DNA of 64,000 bases from an uncultured Kordiimonas sp. (GTDB taxonomy: Bacteria; Pseudomonadota; Alphaproteobacteria; Sphingomonadales; Kordiimonadaceae): contig CANNDZ010000002.1 in NCBI GenBank assembly GCA_947503575.1, positions 124,001-188,000 of the forward strand, written 5' to 3'. Under the pieces are notes generated by a model, which saw only the letters and a program-made list of their open reading frames with translations, was not told where the DNA came from and did no database searches. Numbering within the stretch: the first letter of the stretch is position 1; the number at the start of each line of letters is the position of its first letter. Position numbers and translations under genes: made by a program. Positions 1 to 9,876 of this stretch are shown here, in pieces.

Positions 1-423
1 GCGCTCGCCAAGGGCAAGGTTGTACTCGCGTGTTCCGCGTTCGTCACAGTGACCTTCAATCGTCACCCGTGCACGGCTATGATAGTCAAGCCATTCAGCC
101 TGCTGCGCCAGCGTTTCACGGGCTTCGTTTGTCAATTCCGAACTATCGTATGCAAAGAACACACGGTCACCGGCAAATGCGTCCAAACCAGCCTGGTTCG
201 CGCGTCCCATACGGTCGGCAAGTTCACGCTCCAGCCGCTCTTCTTCAAGCCTAGCTGTCTCAACAGCGTCAGGACGACCGGTTGAAGCACCCGCATCTTC
301 GGTGCCAGCGCCTGCGCCACCACCCGTTGATACTTGCGGCTCCGGATCCTTGGAACATGCAGCCAGCAGCATTGCTGCCGCCGAAACGATTAGAATTTTT
401 TTACCCAAATGCACGGACGTCAT
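1..423 (-). CDS. pal: Peptidoglycan-associated lipoprotein Pal (3' part beyond window)
   Basis: Outer-membrane lipoprotein of the Tol-Pal envelope-constriction system. 141 codons are visible and the C-terminus lies outside the window. The N-terminus is a lipoprotein signal with lipobox LLAAC, then a Gly/Ala/Thr-rich linker, then the start of an OmpA-like peptidoglycan-binding domain (VFFAYDSSEL near residue 94, TIEGHCDERGTREYN near residue 125), typical of Pal. The start has a strong GGAGG Shine-Dalgarno 7 nt upstream and its own promoter. The gene upstream on this strand is pyrC, not tolB, so pal seems detached from the usual tolQRAB-pal order. Confidence 0.93.
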   Translation of the reverse strand, partial: MTSVHLGKKILIVSAAAMLLAACSKDPEPQVSTGGGAGAGTEDAGASTGRPDAVETARLEEERLERELADRMGRANQAGLDAFAGDRVFFAYDSSELTNEARETLAQQAEWLDYHSRARVTIEGHCDERGTREYNLALGER

Positions 424-509
424 TATCGCTCCTCCAAAGAGATGGGTTTCCCCGCCAACATAATTGTTGCCCCGCGAACCTTATCCGCCGCAGATCACAA
501 ACTCACGCG

Positions 510-538
510 ACTATAGAACGCGTTTTCCCGATGATCAA
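510..538 (-). promoter_or_regulatory. Sigma-70-type promoter of pal
   Basis: On the minus strand, -35 TTGATC (533-538) and -10 TATAGT (510-515) are separated by exactly 17 bp. This implies a start near 503 and a leader of about 80 nt before the pal ATG. Rest of the 424-692 gap is AT-rich with no gene. Confidence 0.55.
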
Positions 539-692
539 GCAGTCAAAATGGGGCAAATGTTTGTTTTCACGCCAATTTTATGCCCTTTTTTGTAAAACAG
601 CGAAAAATTGAATGCCTTTGATAAAACAATCCTAAAATTGTCACAAAAAGTCAGGGAGAAACCAGCAGTAAAACAACCTGCATCCAACGCCA

Positions 693-1763
693 CTATGCAA
701 ATCCGGCAAATCGCCAGGAAAGGCTTTCTCCGCCATGGTAAGGAACAATTTCGCTGCCTGCAGCATTCAGTTTTTCCGGCACGTCCACAGTGACCCGCTC
801 TATAGTCACTCTGTCTTCGTTGACCGGTAAACCATAAAACCGGGGGCCATTAAGGGACGCAAATGCTTCAAACTTGTCGATTGCGCCTTCTTCTTCAAAT
901 ACAGTCAGATATGCCTCAAGCGCGAAGGGAGCATTAAAAATCCCGGCGCAGCCACAGGCAGACTCTTTGGCATGAACTTCATGCGGCGCGGAGTCTGTCC
1001 CCAAAAAGAACTTTGGTGAACCAGACGTCGCAGCTTTCCGCAAAGCCAGGCGGTGTTGTTCGCGTTTCGCTACCGGTAAGCAATAATAATGTGGCCTGAT
1101 CCCACCCTGGAACATCGCGTTTCTGTTGAACTGCAGATGATGTGGCGTGATCGTGGCCGCGACACTCGCATTGCTTTCCATCACAAAATCGACCGCATCA
1201 GATGTGGTAATATGTTCAAACACAACTTTCAGGTCCGGAAAGGTCGCTATGATATTATTCATAACGCGGTCTATGAAAACCGCTTCCCGGTCAAAAATAT
1301 CTATGTCTGCATCTGTGACTTCACCGTGGACCAGCAACGGCATACCAACTTTCTGCATTCCCTCTAAAACCGGGTAAATGTTACGCGGGTCCGTAACACC
1401 ATGCGCAGAATTGGTTGTGGCGTTGGCGGGGTATAGCTTGCAGGCGGTAAACACCCCTTGTTCAAAACCAGCAACAACTTCATCCGCGTCAATGGTATCG
1501 GTCAGGTAGCAGGTCATCAGCGGCGTGAAATTAAGCGACGGATCAACCGCCGCAAGAATACGGTCACGGTATGCAGAGCCCGCCGCAATGGTTGTAACGG
1601 GCGGAGACAGGTTAGGCATAACAATGGCGCGGGCAAATTGGCGCGCCGTATGGTTCACCACATCTCGCATCATGGCATCATCCCGCAGATGTACGTGCCA
1701 ATCATCCGGACGGCGTATAGTCAAAGCATTATCAGTTGTTCCGTTGGGGTTTGCTTCTGACAT
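693..1763 (-). CDS. pyrC: Dihydroorotase (PyrC, homodimeric E. coli type)
   Basis: Zinc amidohydrolase that cyclises N-carbamoyl-aspartate to dihydroorotate in pyrimidine synthesis, cytoplasmic. The 356-residue product has the metal-binding motif DWHVHLRD (His23, His25), the bridging lysine in CKLYPAN, further ligands in VHGEV and FEHITT, and the catalytic Asp in GTDSAPH. Length and motifs fit the stand-alone PyrC class rather than the aspartate transcarbamylase-associated class. An upstream in-frame GTG (1784) would add 7 residues; the ATG at 1763 is preferred as a standard start preceded by GAAGGA. Divergent from ygfZ. Confidence 0.95.
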   Translation of the reverse strand: MSEANPNGTTDNALTIRRPDDWHVHLRDDAMMRDVVNHTARQFARAIVMPNLSPPVTTIAAGSAYRDRILAAVDPSLNFTPLMTCYLTDTIDADEVVAGFEQGVFTACKLYPANATTNSAHGVTDPRNIYPVLEGMQKVGMPLLVHGEVTDADIDIFDREAVFIDRVMNNIIATFPDLKVVFEHITTSDAVDFVMESNASVAATITPHHLQFNRNAMFQGGIRPHYYCLPVAKREQHRLALRKAATSGSPKFFLGTDSAPHEVHAKESACGCAGIFNAPFALEAYLTVFEEEGAIDKFEAFASLNGPRFYGLPVNEDRVTIERVTVDVPEKLNAAGSEIVPYHGGESLSWRFAGFA

Positions 1764-1945
1764 TTTGTTACCAGTTTCCTTCACTATGTTGCCCGTCTTT
1801 CATAGACGGCAGCAGCGACCAGCACAACAGGGTAGCGGCCACGTCGCATGTGAGATTGATGTAATTTTCTCATGCTACTTGCAACAACCGCCTGACTTGT
1901 TATCTGTGTGGAGCCGTTGTTAGTCGTCTTTAAGGAGCGAACAGT

Positions 1946-2731
1946 ATGCCAAGCCTGTTAAAACTGGAAAATCGGGCCGTTATTCGCCTGGAGGGACCAG
2001 AAAGCCGGTCTTTACTGCAAGGTTTGATAACCAATGATATCGAACATGCAACTCCTGATGCTGCACTGTATGCCGCCCTATTGACGCCGCAGGGAAAGTT
2101 TTTATTCGACATGATCATCGCGACTGAAGGGGATGATCTGCTGCTGGATGTGGAAGCCGACCGTAAGGCCGATTTCATGCGCCGGCTGATGATGTATAAA
2201 CTGCGGTCTGATGTGGAAATTATTGACGATGATCGCAGCGTTTGGGCCCTGCTCGGCGGCGATACGGAAACCGGGGTTGTGTACGCAGATCCGCGTCACC
2301 CCGACATGCCAAAGCGCGTAATCGCAGCTGAAAACCCTGCCCCGGGTGCAGAGGTACTTGATTTTGCAGCTTATGAACGGACGCGGCTACGCCTTGGTGT
2401 GCCAGATGGCAGCAACGACATGAAGATTGAAAAGGATTTCTGGCTGGAAACCGATGCTGAGAGGTTGAACGGTGTCTCCTTTACCAAAGGGTGCTTTGTT
2501 GGTCAGGAACTCACCGCGCGTATGAAACACCGCATGACCTTGAAGAAAAAACTGTTGCCGATTGCAGCAACCGATGGTGAGCTGACGGCTGGTGCGGCAA
2601 TCAAAACAAATGCCGGAAAAACAGCGGGTGATGTGCGATCTGTCAACGGTCGGTTTGGCATTGCCTACATGCGTCTTGAATATCTGGATGATGCGCTGAC
2701 CGCAGACGGTGTTTCGATTAATCCAATTTAA
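1946..2731 (+). CDS. ygfZ: YgfZ/GcvT-like folate-binding protein
   Basis: Folate-dependent factor that supports iron-sulfur cluster enzymes. It belongs to the aminomethyltransferase (GcvT) fold family but has no glycine-cleavage role. The 261-residue product carries the diagnostic KGCFVGQE motif (about residue 181) containing the conserved Cys, and the N-terminal half shows the usual GRLxxx-like LITND and PQGKFLFD segments. AAGGAG lies 8 nt before the ATG. Stands alone between the divergent pyrC and a tiny membrane-protein gene. Confidence 0.92.
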   Translation: MPSLLKLENRAVIRLEGPESRSLLQGLITNDIEHATPDAALYAALLTPQGKFLFDMIIATEGDDLLLDVEADRKADFMRRLMMYKLRSDVEIIDDDRSVWALLGGDTETGVVYADPRHPDMPKRVIAAENPAPGAEVLDFAAYERTRLRLGVPDGSNDMKIEKDFWLETDAERLNGVSFTKGCFVGQELTARMKHRMTLKKKLLPIAATDGELTAGAAIKTNAGKTAGDVRSVNGRFGIAYMRLEYLDDALTADGVSINPI

Positions 2732-2823
2732 TCACAATTGCCCTGCGGTTCGCTAAAAAGCTTTGCCCAGAGTTAAATTTGGCGCATGTTTTGATCACTT
2801 TAGACACCAAGTTGGGGGTAAAA

Positions 2824-2946
2824 ATGACAAAGTCGAGAAAACAGCGCGAAGCGGAAGCTCAAAGCGATACAGACGTCAAAAAGCTATTGCTTTTGGTTGC
2901 CTCGGTCGCGACGGTCATCATCGTTTTGTTTGTAATGGCTGACTAG
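2824..2946 (+). CDS. Small single-pass membrane protein (40 aa)
   Basis: Not a recognised family. The reading frame encodes 40 residues: a charged, lysine/glutamate-rich N-terminal half (MTKSRKQREAEAQ...) followed by an uninterrupted hydrophobic stretch of about 18 residues (LLLLVASVATVIIVLFVMA) and a final Asp. A purine-rich GGGGGT lies 4-9 nt before the ATG. It lies 92 bp after ygfZ, same strand, and ends 43 bp before the convergent ppdK stop. Layout of a positive N-terminus plus TM helix fits an N-in small membrane protein; function unknown. Confidence 0.6.
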   Translation: MTKSRKQREAEAQSDTDVKKLLLLVASVATVIIVLFVMAD

Positions 2947-2989
2947 CGCCTGCCAACACAAGCGCTCGTTCCATTGGCCATGCTGTGAA

Positions 2990-5650
2990 CTAGTCGCGAA
3001 TGGCGGCCTGCGCGGCGGCAAGGCGCGCAATAGGCACCCTGAACGGCGAACAGCTAACATAATCAAGCCCTACCCTGTGGCAGAACTCCACACTGGCTGG
3101 GTCGCCGCCATGTTCGCCGCAAATACCCAATTTCAGGTCTGCTTTGGTTTCGCGGCCCCGGTCCGCACCAATTTGCACCAGTTCACCAACACCCTCCTGG
3201 TCAATGGAGACAAACGGGTCCTGGGCAAAAATATCGTCCTTAACGTATTTTTCCAGAAACCGCGCCGCATCATCACGGCTGATGCCAATGGCGGTTTGTG
3301 TCAGATCGTTGGTACCAAACGAGAAGAAGTCCGCCGCATTGGCGATTTTTCCGGCCTGCAACGCTGCACGCGGCAACTCAATCATCGTGCCAACCAGATA
3401 GTCAACCGTATGGCCTTTTTCCTCGAACACATCGCTTGCAACCGCATCAACATGCGCACGCAAAGTCGCCAGCTCTTTCTCTGTCGCCACAAGCGGGATC
3501 ATAATTTCGGGCACAACCGTATCCCCGGTTTCAGCCTCAACGGCGATAGCGGCTTCAAAAATCGCGCGCGCCTGCATTTCATAAATTTCCGGATAGGTAA
3601 TGCCCAAACGGCAGCCCCGATGCCCCAGCATTGGGTTAAATTCGTGCAAGTCGGCTGCACGGCGTTTCAACTTTTCAGGGTCAGCGCCAATTGCTTTCGC
3701 CACATCATCAAACTCATCGGCTTCGCGCGGCAAAAATTCATGTAGCGGCGGATCAAGCAACCGAATGGTCACCGGCAAACCACGCATGATTTTAAAAATC
3801 TCTACAAAATCGCTGCGCTGCATTGGCAACAGTTTTTCAAGGGCAGCTTTGCGGCCTTCCAGGTCTTCGGCCAAAATCATCTGCCGGACGGCAATGATGC
3901 GCTCACCTTCAAAAAACATATGTTCGGTACGACACAGGCCAATACCTTCTGCGCCGAACTCCCGCGCGGTCGCGGTGTCTGTGGGGGTGTCAGAGTTGGT
4001 GCGTACGCGCATGGTGCGGTAACTGTCAGCCCACTCCATCAGGGTGCCGAAATCACCTGCCAGTTCAGGCTGCAAGGTTTTCACCGCGCCCACCATCACT
4101 TCACCAGTGGAGCCATCAATGGTGATCAAATCGCCTTTTTTGATCTCACGGCCCATGCAGGTCATAACGCCAGTTTTGCCATCAATGCGCAATTGACCTG
4201 CGCCTGATACGCAAGGTGTGCCCATGCCGCGTGCTACAACAGCAGCGTGGCTGGTCATGCCACCGCGGGCGGTCAATACACCCCGCGCTGCATGCATGCC
4301 GTGAATGTCCTCGGGGCTGGTTTCGGTGCGGCACAAGATCACGTCTTTGCCGTCGCGCGCCCAGGCTTCGGCTTCGTCGGCGTCAAACACGGCCGCACCC
4401 GCCGCCGCACCAGGTGATGCGGGCAGGCCGCGGGTGAGGATATCGCGTGGTGCGTCAGGGTCCAGCGTAGGGTGCAGCAGTTGGTCCAGCGCGCCCGGCT
4501 CCACCCGCATCACAGCAGTTTTTTCGTCAATCAAGCCCTCGGCTGCCATATCAACCGCGATTTTCAGCGCGGCCTTGGCCGTGCGTTTCCCGGCACGGGT
4601 TTGAAGCATCCACAATTTGCCGCGCTGCACGGTAAACTCAATGTCCTGCATGTCGCGGTAGTGGTTTTCAAGCTTTTCAAACACGTCGGCAAGCTGGCCA
4701 AACACGTCTGGCATGCTTTCTTCCATCGATGGTGCGGTTGCACCCGCCGCCTCGCGCGCCCGCTTGGTCAGGTTTTGCGGTGTGCGAATGCCCGCCACCA
4801 CGTCTTCGCCCTGCGCGTTAATCAAATACTCGCCGTAAATCTCGTTTTCGCCGGTGGACGGGTCCCGCGTGAAGGCAACGCCTGTCGCTGATGTGTCACC
4901 CATGTTGCCGAAAACCATGGCCTGCACATTAACAGCCGTGCCCCAGCTTTCCGGGATATTGTTCAGCTTGCGGTAAACTTTGGCACGCTCAATGCGCCAA
5001 CTGCCAAACACCGCACCAATAGCACCCCACAGTTGCTCGCGCACATCCTGCGGAAACGGGCTGCCCAGTTCTTCTTCGGTTTTTGCTTTGAAACGCTGCG
5101 CCAGTTCTTTCCAGTCATCCGCGCCCAACTCTGTGTCCAGATCAACGCCGATTTCTTCTTTATGAATTTCGATCAATTCTTCAAAATGATAGTGGTCAAC
5201 GCCCAACACCACGTCGGAATACATTTGGATAAAGCGGCGGTAGCTATCCCAGGCAAAACGCGGGTTTTCACTGTTTTTCGCAAGGCCTTCAACCGTTTCA
5301 TCATTCAGGCCAAGGTTCAAAACCGTGTCCATCATGCCCGGCATGGACACCCGCGCCCCAGACCGCACAGACACCAGCAAGGGGTTGGATGCATCGCCAA
5401 ACTTGGCACCAACGCTTGTTTCAATGTTTGCAATCGCGGCATCAACCGCTGCCTCCAGGTCAGCAGGGTAGCTGTGGCCATTGTCGTAATAATAGGTGCA
5501 GACCTCTGTGGTGATGGTCAGGCCCGGCGGCACCGGCAACCCTAGCGATGCCATTTCAGCAAGGTTTGCCCCCTTGCCGCCCAGCAGGTTTTTCATGTCA
5601 GCCCGGCCATCCGCCGCGCCATCACCGAAGGTGTACACCCATTTGGTCAT
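2990..5650 (-). CDS. ppdK: Pyruvate, phosphate dikinase
   Basis: Interconverts pyruvate + ATP + Pi and phosphoenolpyruvate + AMP + PPi. The 886-residue product has the full three-part architecture: N-terminal ATP-grasp domain (GGKGANLAEM near the start, RSGARVSMPGMMDT), central phosphohistidine domain with GGMTSHAAVVARGMG (catalytic His468), and C-terminal PEP/pyruvate TIM barrel (GTNDLTQTAIGISRDD, and the catalytic Cys in LGICGEHGGDP). The ATG at 5650 gives the standard MTKWVYTFGDG start; an upstream ATG at 5683 would add 11 unconserved residues. Located downstream of glyQS on the same strand. Confidence 0.97.
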   Translation of the reverse strand: MTKWVYTFGDGAADGRADMKNLLGGKGANLAEMASLGLPVPPGLTITTEVCTYYYDNGHSYPADLEAAVDAAIANIETSVGAKFGDASNPLLVSVRSGARVSMPGMMDTVLNLGLNDETVEGLAKNSENPRFAWDSYRRFIQMYSDVVLGVDHYHFEELIEIHKEEIGVDLDTELGADDWKELAQRFKAKTEEELGSPFPQDVREQLWGAIGAVFGSWRIERAKVYRKLNNIPESWGTAVNVQAMVFGNMGDTSATGVAFTRDPSTGENEIYGEYLINAQGEDVVAGIRTPQNLTKRAREAAGATAPSMEESMPDVFGQLADVFEKLENHYRDMQDIEFTVQRGKLWMLQTRAGKRTAKAALKIAVDMAAEGLIDEKTAVMRVEPGALDQLLHPTLDPDAPRDILTRGLPASPGAAAGAAVFDADEAEAWARDGKDVILCRTETSPEDIHGMHAARGVLTARGGMTSHAAVVARGMGTPCVSGAGQLRIDGKTGVMTCMGREIKKGDLITIDGSTGEVMVGAVKTLQPELAGDFGTLMEWADSYRTMRVRTNSDTPTDTATAREFGAEGIGLCRTEHMFFEGERIIAVRQMILAEDLEGRKAALEKLLPMQRSDFVEIFKIMRGLPVTIRLLDPPLHEFLPREADEFDDVAKAIGADPEKLKRRAADLHEFNPMLGHRGCRLGITYPEIYEMQARAIFEAAIAVEAETGDTVVPEIMIPLVATEKELATLRAHVDAVASDVFEEKGHTVDYLVGTMIELPRAALQAGKIANAADFFSFGTNDLTQTAIGISRDDAARFLEKYVKDDIFAQDPFVSIDQEGVGELVQIGADRGRETKADLKLGICGEHGGDPASVEFCHRVGLDYVSCSPFRVPIARLAAAQAAIRD

Positions 5651-5748
5651 GCGTCTTTCAGTCCTTTGTTGCGCCCGATACATCGTGGGGCGCGCTTAAC
5701 TCACTTTGCCCAAAGTGATTTGACCCGACTAACTATAGTGCAGCCGCG

Positions 5749-8085
5749 CTACCCTTCAATCATGCTGAAGTCTGCGACCGTGTTTACGGCACTTCTGATT
5801 TCACTCAGGAGCGCAAGCCGGTTGGCCCGCACGTCTGCATTGTCGTCGTTTACTTTTACATGCTCGAAGAAGGCGTCAATCGGCTCCCTTAGCCCAGACA
5901 GCGCAGCCATCGCCCCTTCAAAGTCCTCGGAAATGAGCGCATTTTCGGCGGCTTCTTTGGCCCGCGCCAATGCGCCGGACAGGGCCTCTGCCTCGGGCGC
6001 ACCCAGCCTCGCAACCTCAACCGGCTTGCCGTAGGAGACGCCGTCCTTCTTTTCTTCGATTTTCAGAATGTTCGCTGCGCGCTTAAAGCCAGCGAGCAGA
6101 TTGGCGCCGTTATCGGTTTCAAGAAACGCTGACAGGGCAGATACCCGGTTCAGGATACGAACCAAGTCGTCGTCGCCTTTCGCGAACACTGCATCGATCA
6201 AATCATGCCTGACGCCCTTGTCGCGCTGCTGAACCTTCAAGCGTTCAGCAGAAAAAAGTGGCAATTCTTCGGTGGCAACTTTGGTGTTAGCGGCAATTTT
6301 TGAGTATCTTTCAAATGCGATTGATACATTTTCCAAATCCTCCTCGGCATCAAAATCAACTAAATCCAATATGTCTTTAAAGCCAAACGTTTGGATCATG
6401 TGCTTAGCCAGATCATCCTGCCTTCCGAGCTGAGCCATCAATGATGGAGAAGAAATCAGCTTCATCATTTCCGGGTCGTTATCACCGATCACCAGAGATG
6501 CATCAAAACAGTCTCTGATTTTTGGCATAAGCCCTAGTTGATCCAACGACGCGTTGTAGTAATCGGAAATAGCACATCGAATTACTTGGTCTAATGGAAC
6601 ACGCAGATTGTTCTCCGTGATCAGTCGGATAACACCAAGCGCCGCGCGGCGGAGGGCATAGGGGTCTTTGGAGCCGGTCGGTTTCTGGTCGATACCGAAG
6701 AAGCCAACCAATGTGTCCAGCTTCTCCGCTAGCGCAACAGCAACAGAAACTGGCGCACTTGGGCACTCGTCATTCGGGCCCAGCGGCGCATAATGATCCC
6801 GAATCGCATCAGCGACAGCATCGCTTTCGCCCTGCGCTTGCGCGTAATAACGCCCCATCACGCCCTGCACTTCCGGGAATTCGTAAACCATGCCTGAAAC
6901 AAGGTCAGCCTTGCACAGCTCTGCCGCCCGATCCGCTTCGTCCGCATCACAGCCCGGGATAAAGTCAGCCAGATAGCGCGACAGTTTTTTAATCCGCTCC
7001 ACCCGGTCAGCAACCGTGCCCAAGTCTTTGTGGAATACGATATCTTCCAGTGCAGGCAGGTTGTCCTCCAGTTTACCCTTAAGGTCTTGCTCGTAGAAGA
7101 ATTTCGCGTCTGATAGCCGCGCTGCCAGCACCCGCTCATTACCCTGCTTTACCGCACTGCCGTCGTCTGATGGCTCAATGTTGGCGGTAAAGATAAACTT
7201 GTTCGCAAGTCGCCGGGTCGCCGGGTCGCGGGTCACCAGATACTTCTGATCCTTTTTCATGGTCAGGATCAGCACTTCTTCCGGCACCTCAAGGAAGCTG
7301 GCGTCAAAGCTGCCCAGCATTGGCACCGGCCATTCAACGAGGCCTGCGACTTCGGCAATCAGGCCCTCATCAGCCACAAGCTCAAGCCCCGCAGCGGATG
7401 CCAGCGTTTGAGCGGTGTCGCGAATGAGCGTCTGGCGGCGGTTTGCGTCCAGAATGACCTTATGGTCCAACAGTTTTTGTTTGTAGTCAGCAAAGCCTGT
7501 TACAGCAAATGCCTCAGGGGCCATGAACCGGTGGCCGTGCGTGGTGTCACCAGCCTTGATACCGTCAATTTCCAGGTCCACCACGGCACCGTCAAGCAGG
7601 CACAGGATGGAATGCAATGGGCGCACCCATTTCAGCGAACCGGGGTCAACACTCTGCCTGCCCCAACGCTGAGACTTGGGCCACGGGAAATTGCGAATGG
7701 TATCATTTAGCGCCTCAGCAATCACCTCTGCTGCTGCCCTGCCCTCCCGCTCGATAACTGCATATAGGAAGGTGCCTTTTTTATCTTCACGCTCGACCAG
7801 GTCTGCGCGTGCCACACCCGCACCGCGCAAGAAGCCTTCAATGGCTTTTTCGGGCGCATCGGCGCGCGGGCCGCGCCGCTCTTCCCGCACATCAGGCGTG
7901 CTGGTCGGAATGCCAGTCATGTGCAGCGCCAGCCTGCGCGGCGTCGCAAAGGCATCCGCCGTGTCGGACGTGAGGCCCGCTTCTTTGAGCTTGTCGCTCA
8001 TCATCCGCTTCAGGTCATCGGCGGCCTTGCCTTGCATCCGGGCCGGAATTTCCTCGGAAAACAGTTCGATCAGGAGGTCCGACAT
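5749..8085 (-). CDS. glyS: Glycyl-tRNA synthetase beta subunit
   Basis: Beta chain of the alpha2beta2 glycyl-tRNA synthetase, needed for tRNA recognition and aminoacylation. The 778-residue product begins MSDLLIELFSEEIPARMQ, the conserved GlyS start, and includes the GYRFMAPE-like HGHRFMAPEAF segment, the HD-type region (ALAEKLDTLVGFF, with KDPYALRR) and a C-terminal anticodon-binding (DALR) helix bundle (FFEHVKVNDDNADVRANRLALL). Start is fixed by GGGAGG 6 nt upstream, lying inside the end of glyQ; the glyQ stop is one base away, so the two are translationally coupled. Confidence 0.97.
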   Translation of the reverse strand: MSDLLIELFSEEIPARMQGKAADDLKRMMSDKLKEAGLTSDTADAFATPRRLALHMTGIPTSTPDVREERRGPRADAPEKAIEGFLRGAGVARADLVEREDKKGTFLYAVIEREGRAAAEVIAEALNDTIRNFPWPKSQRWGRQSVDPGSLKWVRPLHSILCLLDGAVVDLEIDGIKAGDTTHGHRFMAPEAFAVTGFADYKQKLLDHKVILDANRRQTLIRDTAQTLASAAGLELVADEGLIAEVAGLVEWPVPMLGSFDASFLEVPEEVLILTMKKDQKYLVTRDPATRRLANKFIFTANIEPSDDGSAVKQGNERVLAARLSDAKFFYEQDLKGKLEDNLPALEDIVFHKDLGTVADRVERIKKLSRYLADFIPGCDADEADRAAELCKADLVSGMVYEFPEVQGVMGRYYAQAQGESDAVADAIRDHYAPLGPNDECPSAPVSVAVALAEKLDTLVGFFGIDQKPTGSKDPYALRRAALGVIRLITENNLRVPLDQVIRCAISDYYNASLDQLGLMPKIRDCFDASLVIGDNDPEMMKLISSPSLMAQLGRQDDLAKHMIQTFGFKDILDLVDFDAEEDLENVSIAFERYSKIAANTKVATEELPLFSAERLKVQQRDKGVRHDLIDAVFAKGDDDLVRILNRVSALSAFLETDNGANLLAGFKRAANILKIEEKKDGVSYGKPVEVARLGAPEAEALSGALARAKEAAENALISEDFEGAMAALSGLREPIDAFFEHVKVNDDNADVRANRLALLSEIRSAVNTVADFSMIEG

Positions 8086-8086
8086 C

Positions 8087-9001
8087 CTATGCCTCCCAGC
8101 CATTTTTTTCATACATGGCAGCGCAGCAGGCTTTCGCCAAATCCCGCACCCGACCGATATATGCCTGACGTTCCGTCACGGAAATAACGCCGCGCGCGTC
8201 GAGCAAATTGAAGGTGTGCGAGGATTTAATGCATTGCTCATAGGCGGGCAAAGGCAGCTTGGCCTCCAAGAGCTTGGCGCATTCGTCCTGCGCTTTTTTA
8301 AAGTCTTCAAACAGCTTGTCCGTGTCTGCGATCTCGAAATTATAGGCGGACTGTTGTTTTTCGTTTTCTAGATACACGTCGCCGTAGCTTATGCGGTCAT
8401 CCCCCTCGGCGCCGTTAAAATCCAGATCGTAAACATTATCAACGCCCTGCACGAACATGGCGAGACGCTCAAGCCCGTATGTCAGCTCGCCGGAAACTGG
8501 TTTGCAGTCAAACCCGCCGACCTGCTGAAAATAGGTGTATTGGCTGACTTCCATGCCGTCGCACCACACTTCCCAGCCAAGGCCCCACGCACCCAGCGTC
8601 GGGCTTTCCCAGTCATCTTCAACAAAGCGAATGTCATGTAGCGCGGCATCGATGCCGATGGCTTTCAGGCTGCCCAGATACAGGTCCTGCATGTTGACAG
8701 GGGACGGTTTGAGGATCACCTGAAACTGATAATAATGCTGCAAGCGGTTCGGGTTTTCGCCGTAACGGCCATCAGTTGGGCGGCGGCATGGCTGCACAAA
8801 GGCGGCTTTCCAGGGGTCTGGCCCGAGTGCACGCAGCGTGGTTGCCGGGTGGAATGTGCCTGCCCCCATTTCCAGGTCATACGGCTGCAGGATCGCACAG
8901 CCATGATCCGCCCAATAATTCTGAAGTTTCAGGATCATTTTCTGGAACGGCATCGCCGCCGATGATTTGGCAGATGGCGAACTGTTGGAAGTTTGGCTCA
9001 T
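8087..9001 (-). CDS. glyQ: Glycyl-tRNA synthetase alpha subunit
   Basis: Catalytic alpha chain of the heterotetrameric class II glycyl-tRNA synthetase. The 304-residue product has the conserved class II core ([67 protein letters not shown]). Residues 1-17 are a poorly conserved Ser-rich extension. First gene of the glyQ-glyS unit, with an individual sigma-70-like promoter about 45-70 bp upstream. Confidence 0.97.
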   Translation of the reverse strand: MSQTSNSSPSAKSSAAMPFQKMILKLQNYWADHGCAILQPYDLEMGAGTFHPATTLRALGPDPWKAAFVQPCRRPTDGRYGENPNRLQHYYQFQVILKPSPVNMQDLYLGSLKAIGIDAALHDIRFVEDDWESPTLGAWGLGWEVWCDGMEVSQYTYFQQVGGFDCKPVSGELTYGLERLAMFVQGVDNVYDLDFNGAEGDDRISYGDVYLENEKQQSAYNFEIADTDKLFEDFKKAQDECAKLLEAKLPLPAYEQCIKSSHTFNLLDARGVISVTERQAYIGRVRDLAKACCAAMYEKNGWEA

Positions 9002-9043
9002 GAAATGGGTTTAACCGACTCTAAAATTGGCGAATTTGCGGGC

Positions 9044-9072
9044 AACCTAGCGGGATGCACGGGGGCGGTCAA
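9044..9072 (-). promoter_or_regulatory. Candidate promoter of glyQS
   Basis: Minus-strand -35 TTGACC (9067-9072) and -10 TAGGTT (9044-9049) with a 17-bp spacer, in the 134-bp gap between map and glyQ. The predicted start lies about 35 nt before the glyQ ATG. The -10 match is weak. Confidence 0.4.
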
Positions 9073-9135
9073 GCAAGCAGTGCGGCGGTGTTTTAATGCC
9101 CATGCAGCCTGTGGCGGGCTGTTGCAAAATTGCCG

Positions 9136-9876
9136 TTACGCCGTCAGGACAATGGGCGCGCCTTTTGTGACGACAAAAGTATGCTCAAACTGCGCAGCGA
9201 AGCCACCTTGTGCCAGCTTTAGGGTCCAGCCGTCGTCATCTTCGTAATACTGATGGCTTTTTGTTGCGAGGAAAGGCTCGATCGTGATGACCTGTCCTTC
9301 TTTCAGTTTGGTGCGTTCGGATGGGTAATAAATATTGGGTACAGACGGGTCTTCATGAATCCAGCTCCCAACACCATGCCCGTTCAGGCCCTCGATGATA
9401 TTCAGACCATGCTTTTTGGCCTCGCGCTCCACCGCTTTGCCGACCACATTGATTTTTTCACCGGCCCGGGCGGCAAACATGGCCTTACGCTGTGCGGCTT
9501 CTGTTGCGCGCAACAGAGTCCACAGTTCTGAGGACACTTCACCAACCGCAAAACTGGCACCGGTGTCGCCGAAAAAGCCGTCTTTCTCAGCCGACACATC
9601 AATATTGACCAACTCACCTTCCTTCAAAGGCACGTCAGACGGAATGCCATGAGCGATGGCTTCGCCAACCGAAATACAGGTGAAACCGGGGAAATCATAA
9701 GCCAGCATGGGCGCTGACTTGGCTCCAGCGGCCGCGAGCATTTCGCCCGCCATGGTGTCCAGCTCGCGTGGGGTCAAGCCCGGCGCCACCCTGGCCCCCA
9801 TGGCGCGCAGTATATCGCGGCATATGGCACCAATTTCCTTCAGTTTCTCCAGTTGTTCAGGGCCGTCAACGGTCAT
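9136..9876 (-). CDS. map: Methionine aminopeptidase, type I
   Basis: Dinuclear metalloenzyme that removes the initiator methionine from nascent proteins. The 246-residue product has the pita-bread fold ligands: Asp in LVNIDVSAEKDGFFGDTGASF, His in GLNGHGVGSWIHE, Glu in ITIEPFL and Glu in FEHTFVVT. No N-terminal zinc-finger, as usual for bacterial type I. Its ATG shares one base with the stop of the chorismate mutase gene (TGATG), implying coupling. The operon order sppA - chorismate mutase - map is unusual in function but tightly packed. Confidence 0.96.
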   Translation of the reverse strand: MTVDGPEQLEKLKEIGAICRDILRAMGARVAPGLTPRELDTMAGEMLAAAGAKSAPMLAYDFPGFTCISVGEAIAHGIPSDVPLKEGELVNIDVSAEKDGFFGDTGASFAVGEVSSELWTLLRATEAAQRKAMFAARAGEKINVVGKAVEREAKKHGLNIIEGLNGHGVGSWIHEDPSVPNIYYPSERTKLKEGQVITIEPFLATKSHQYYEDDDGWTLKLAQGGFAAQFEHTFVVTKGAPIVLTA

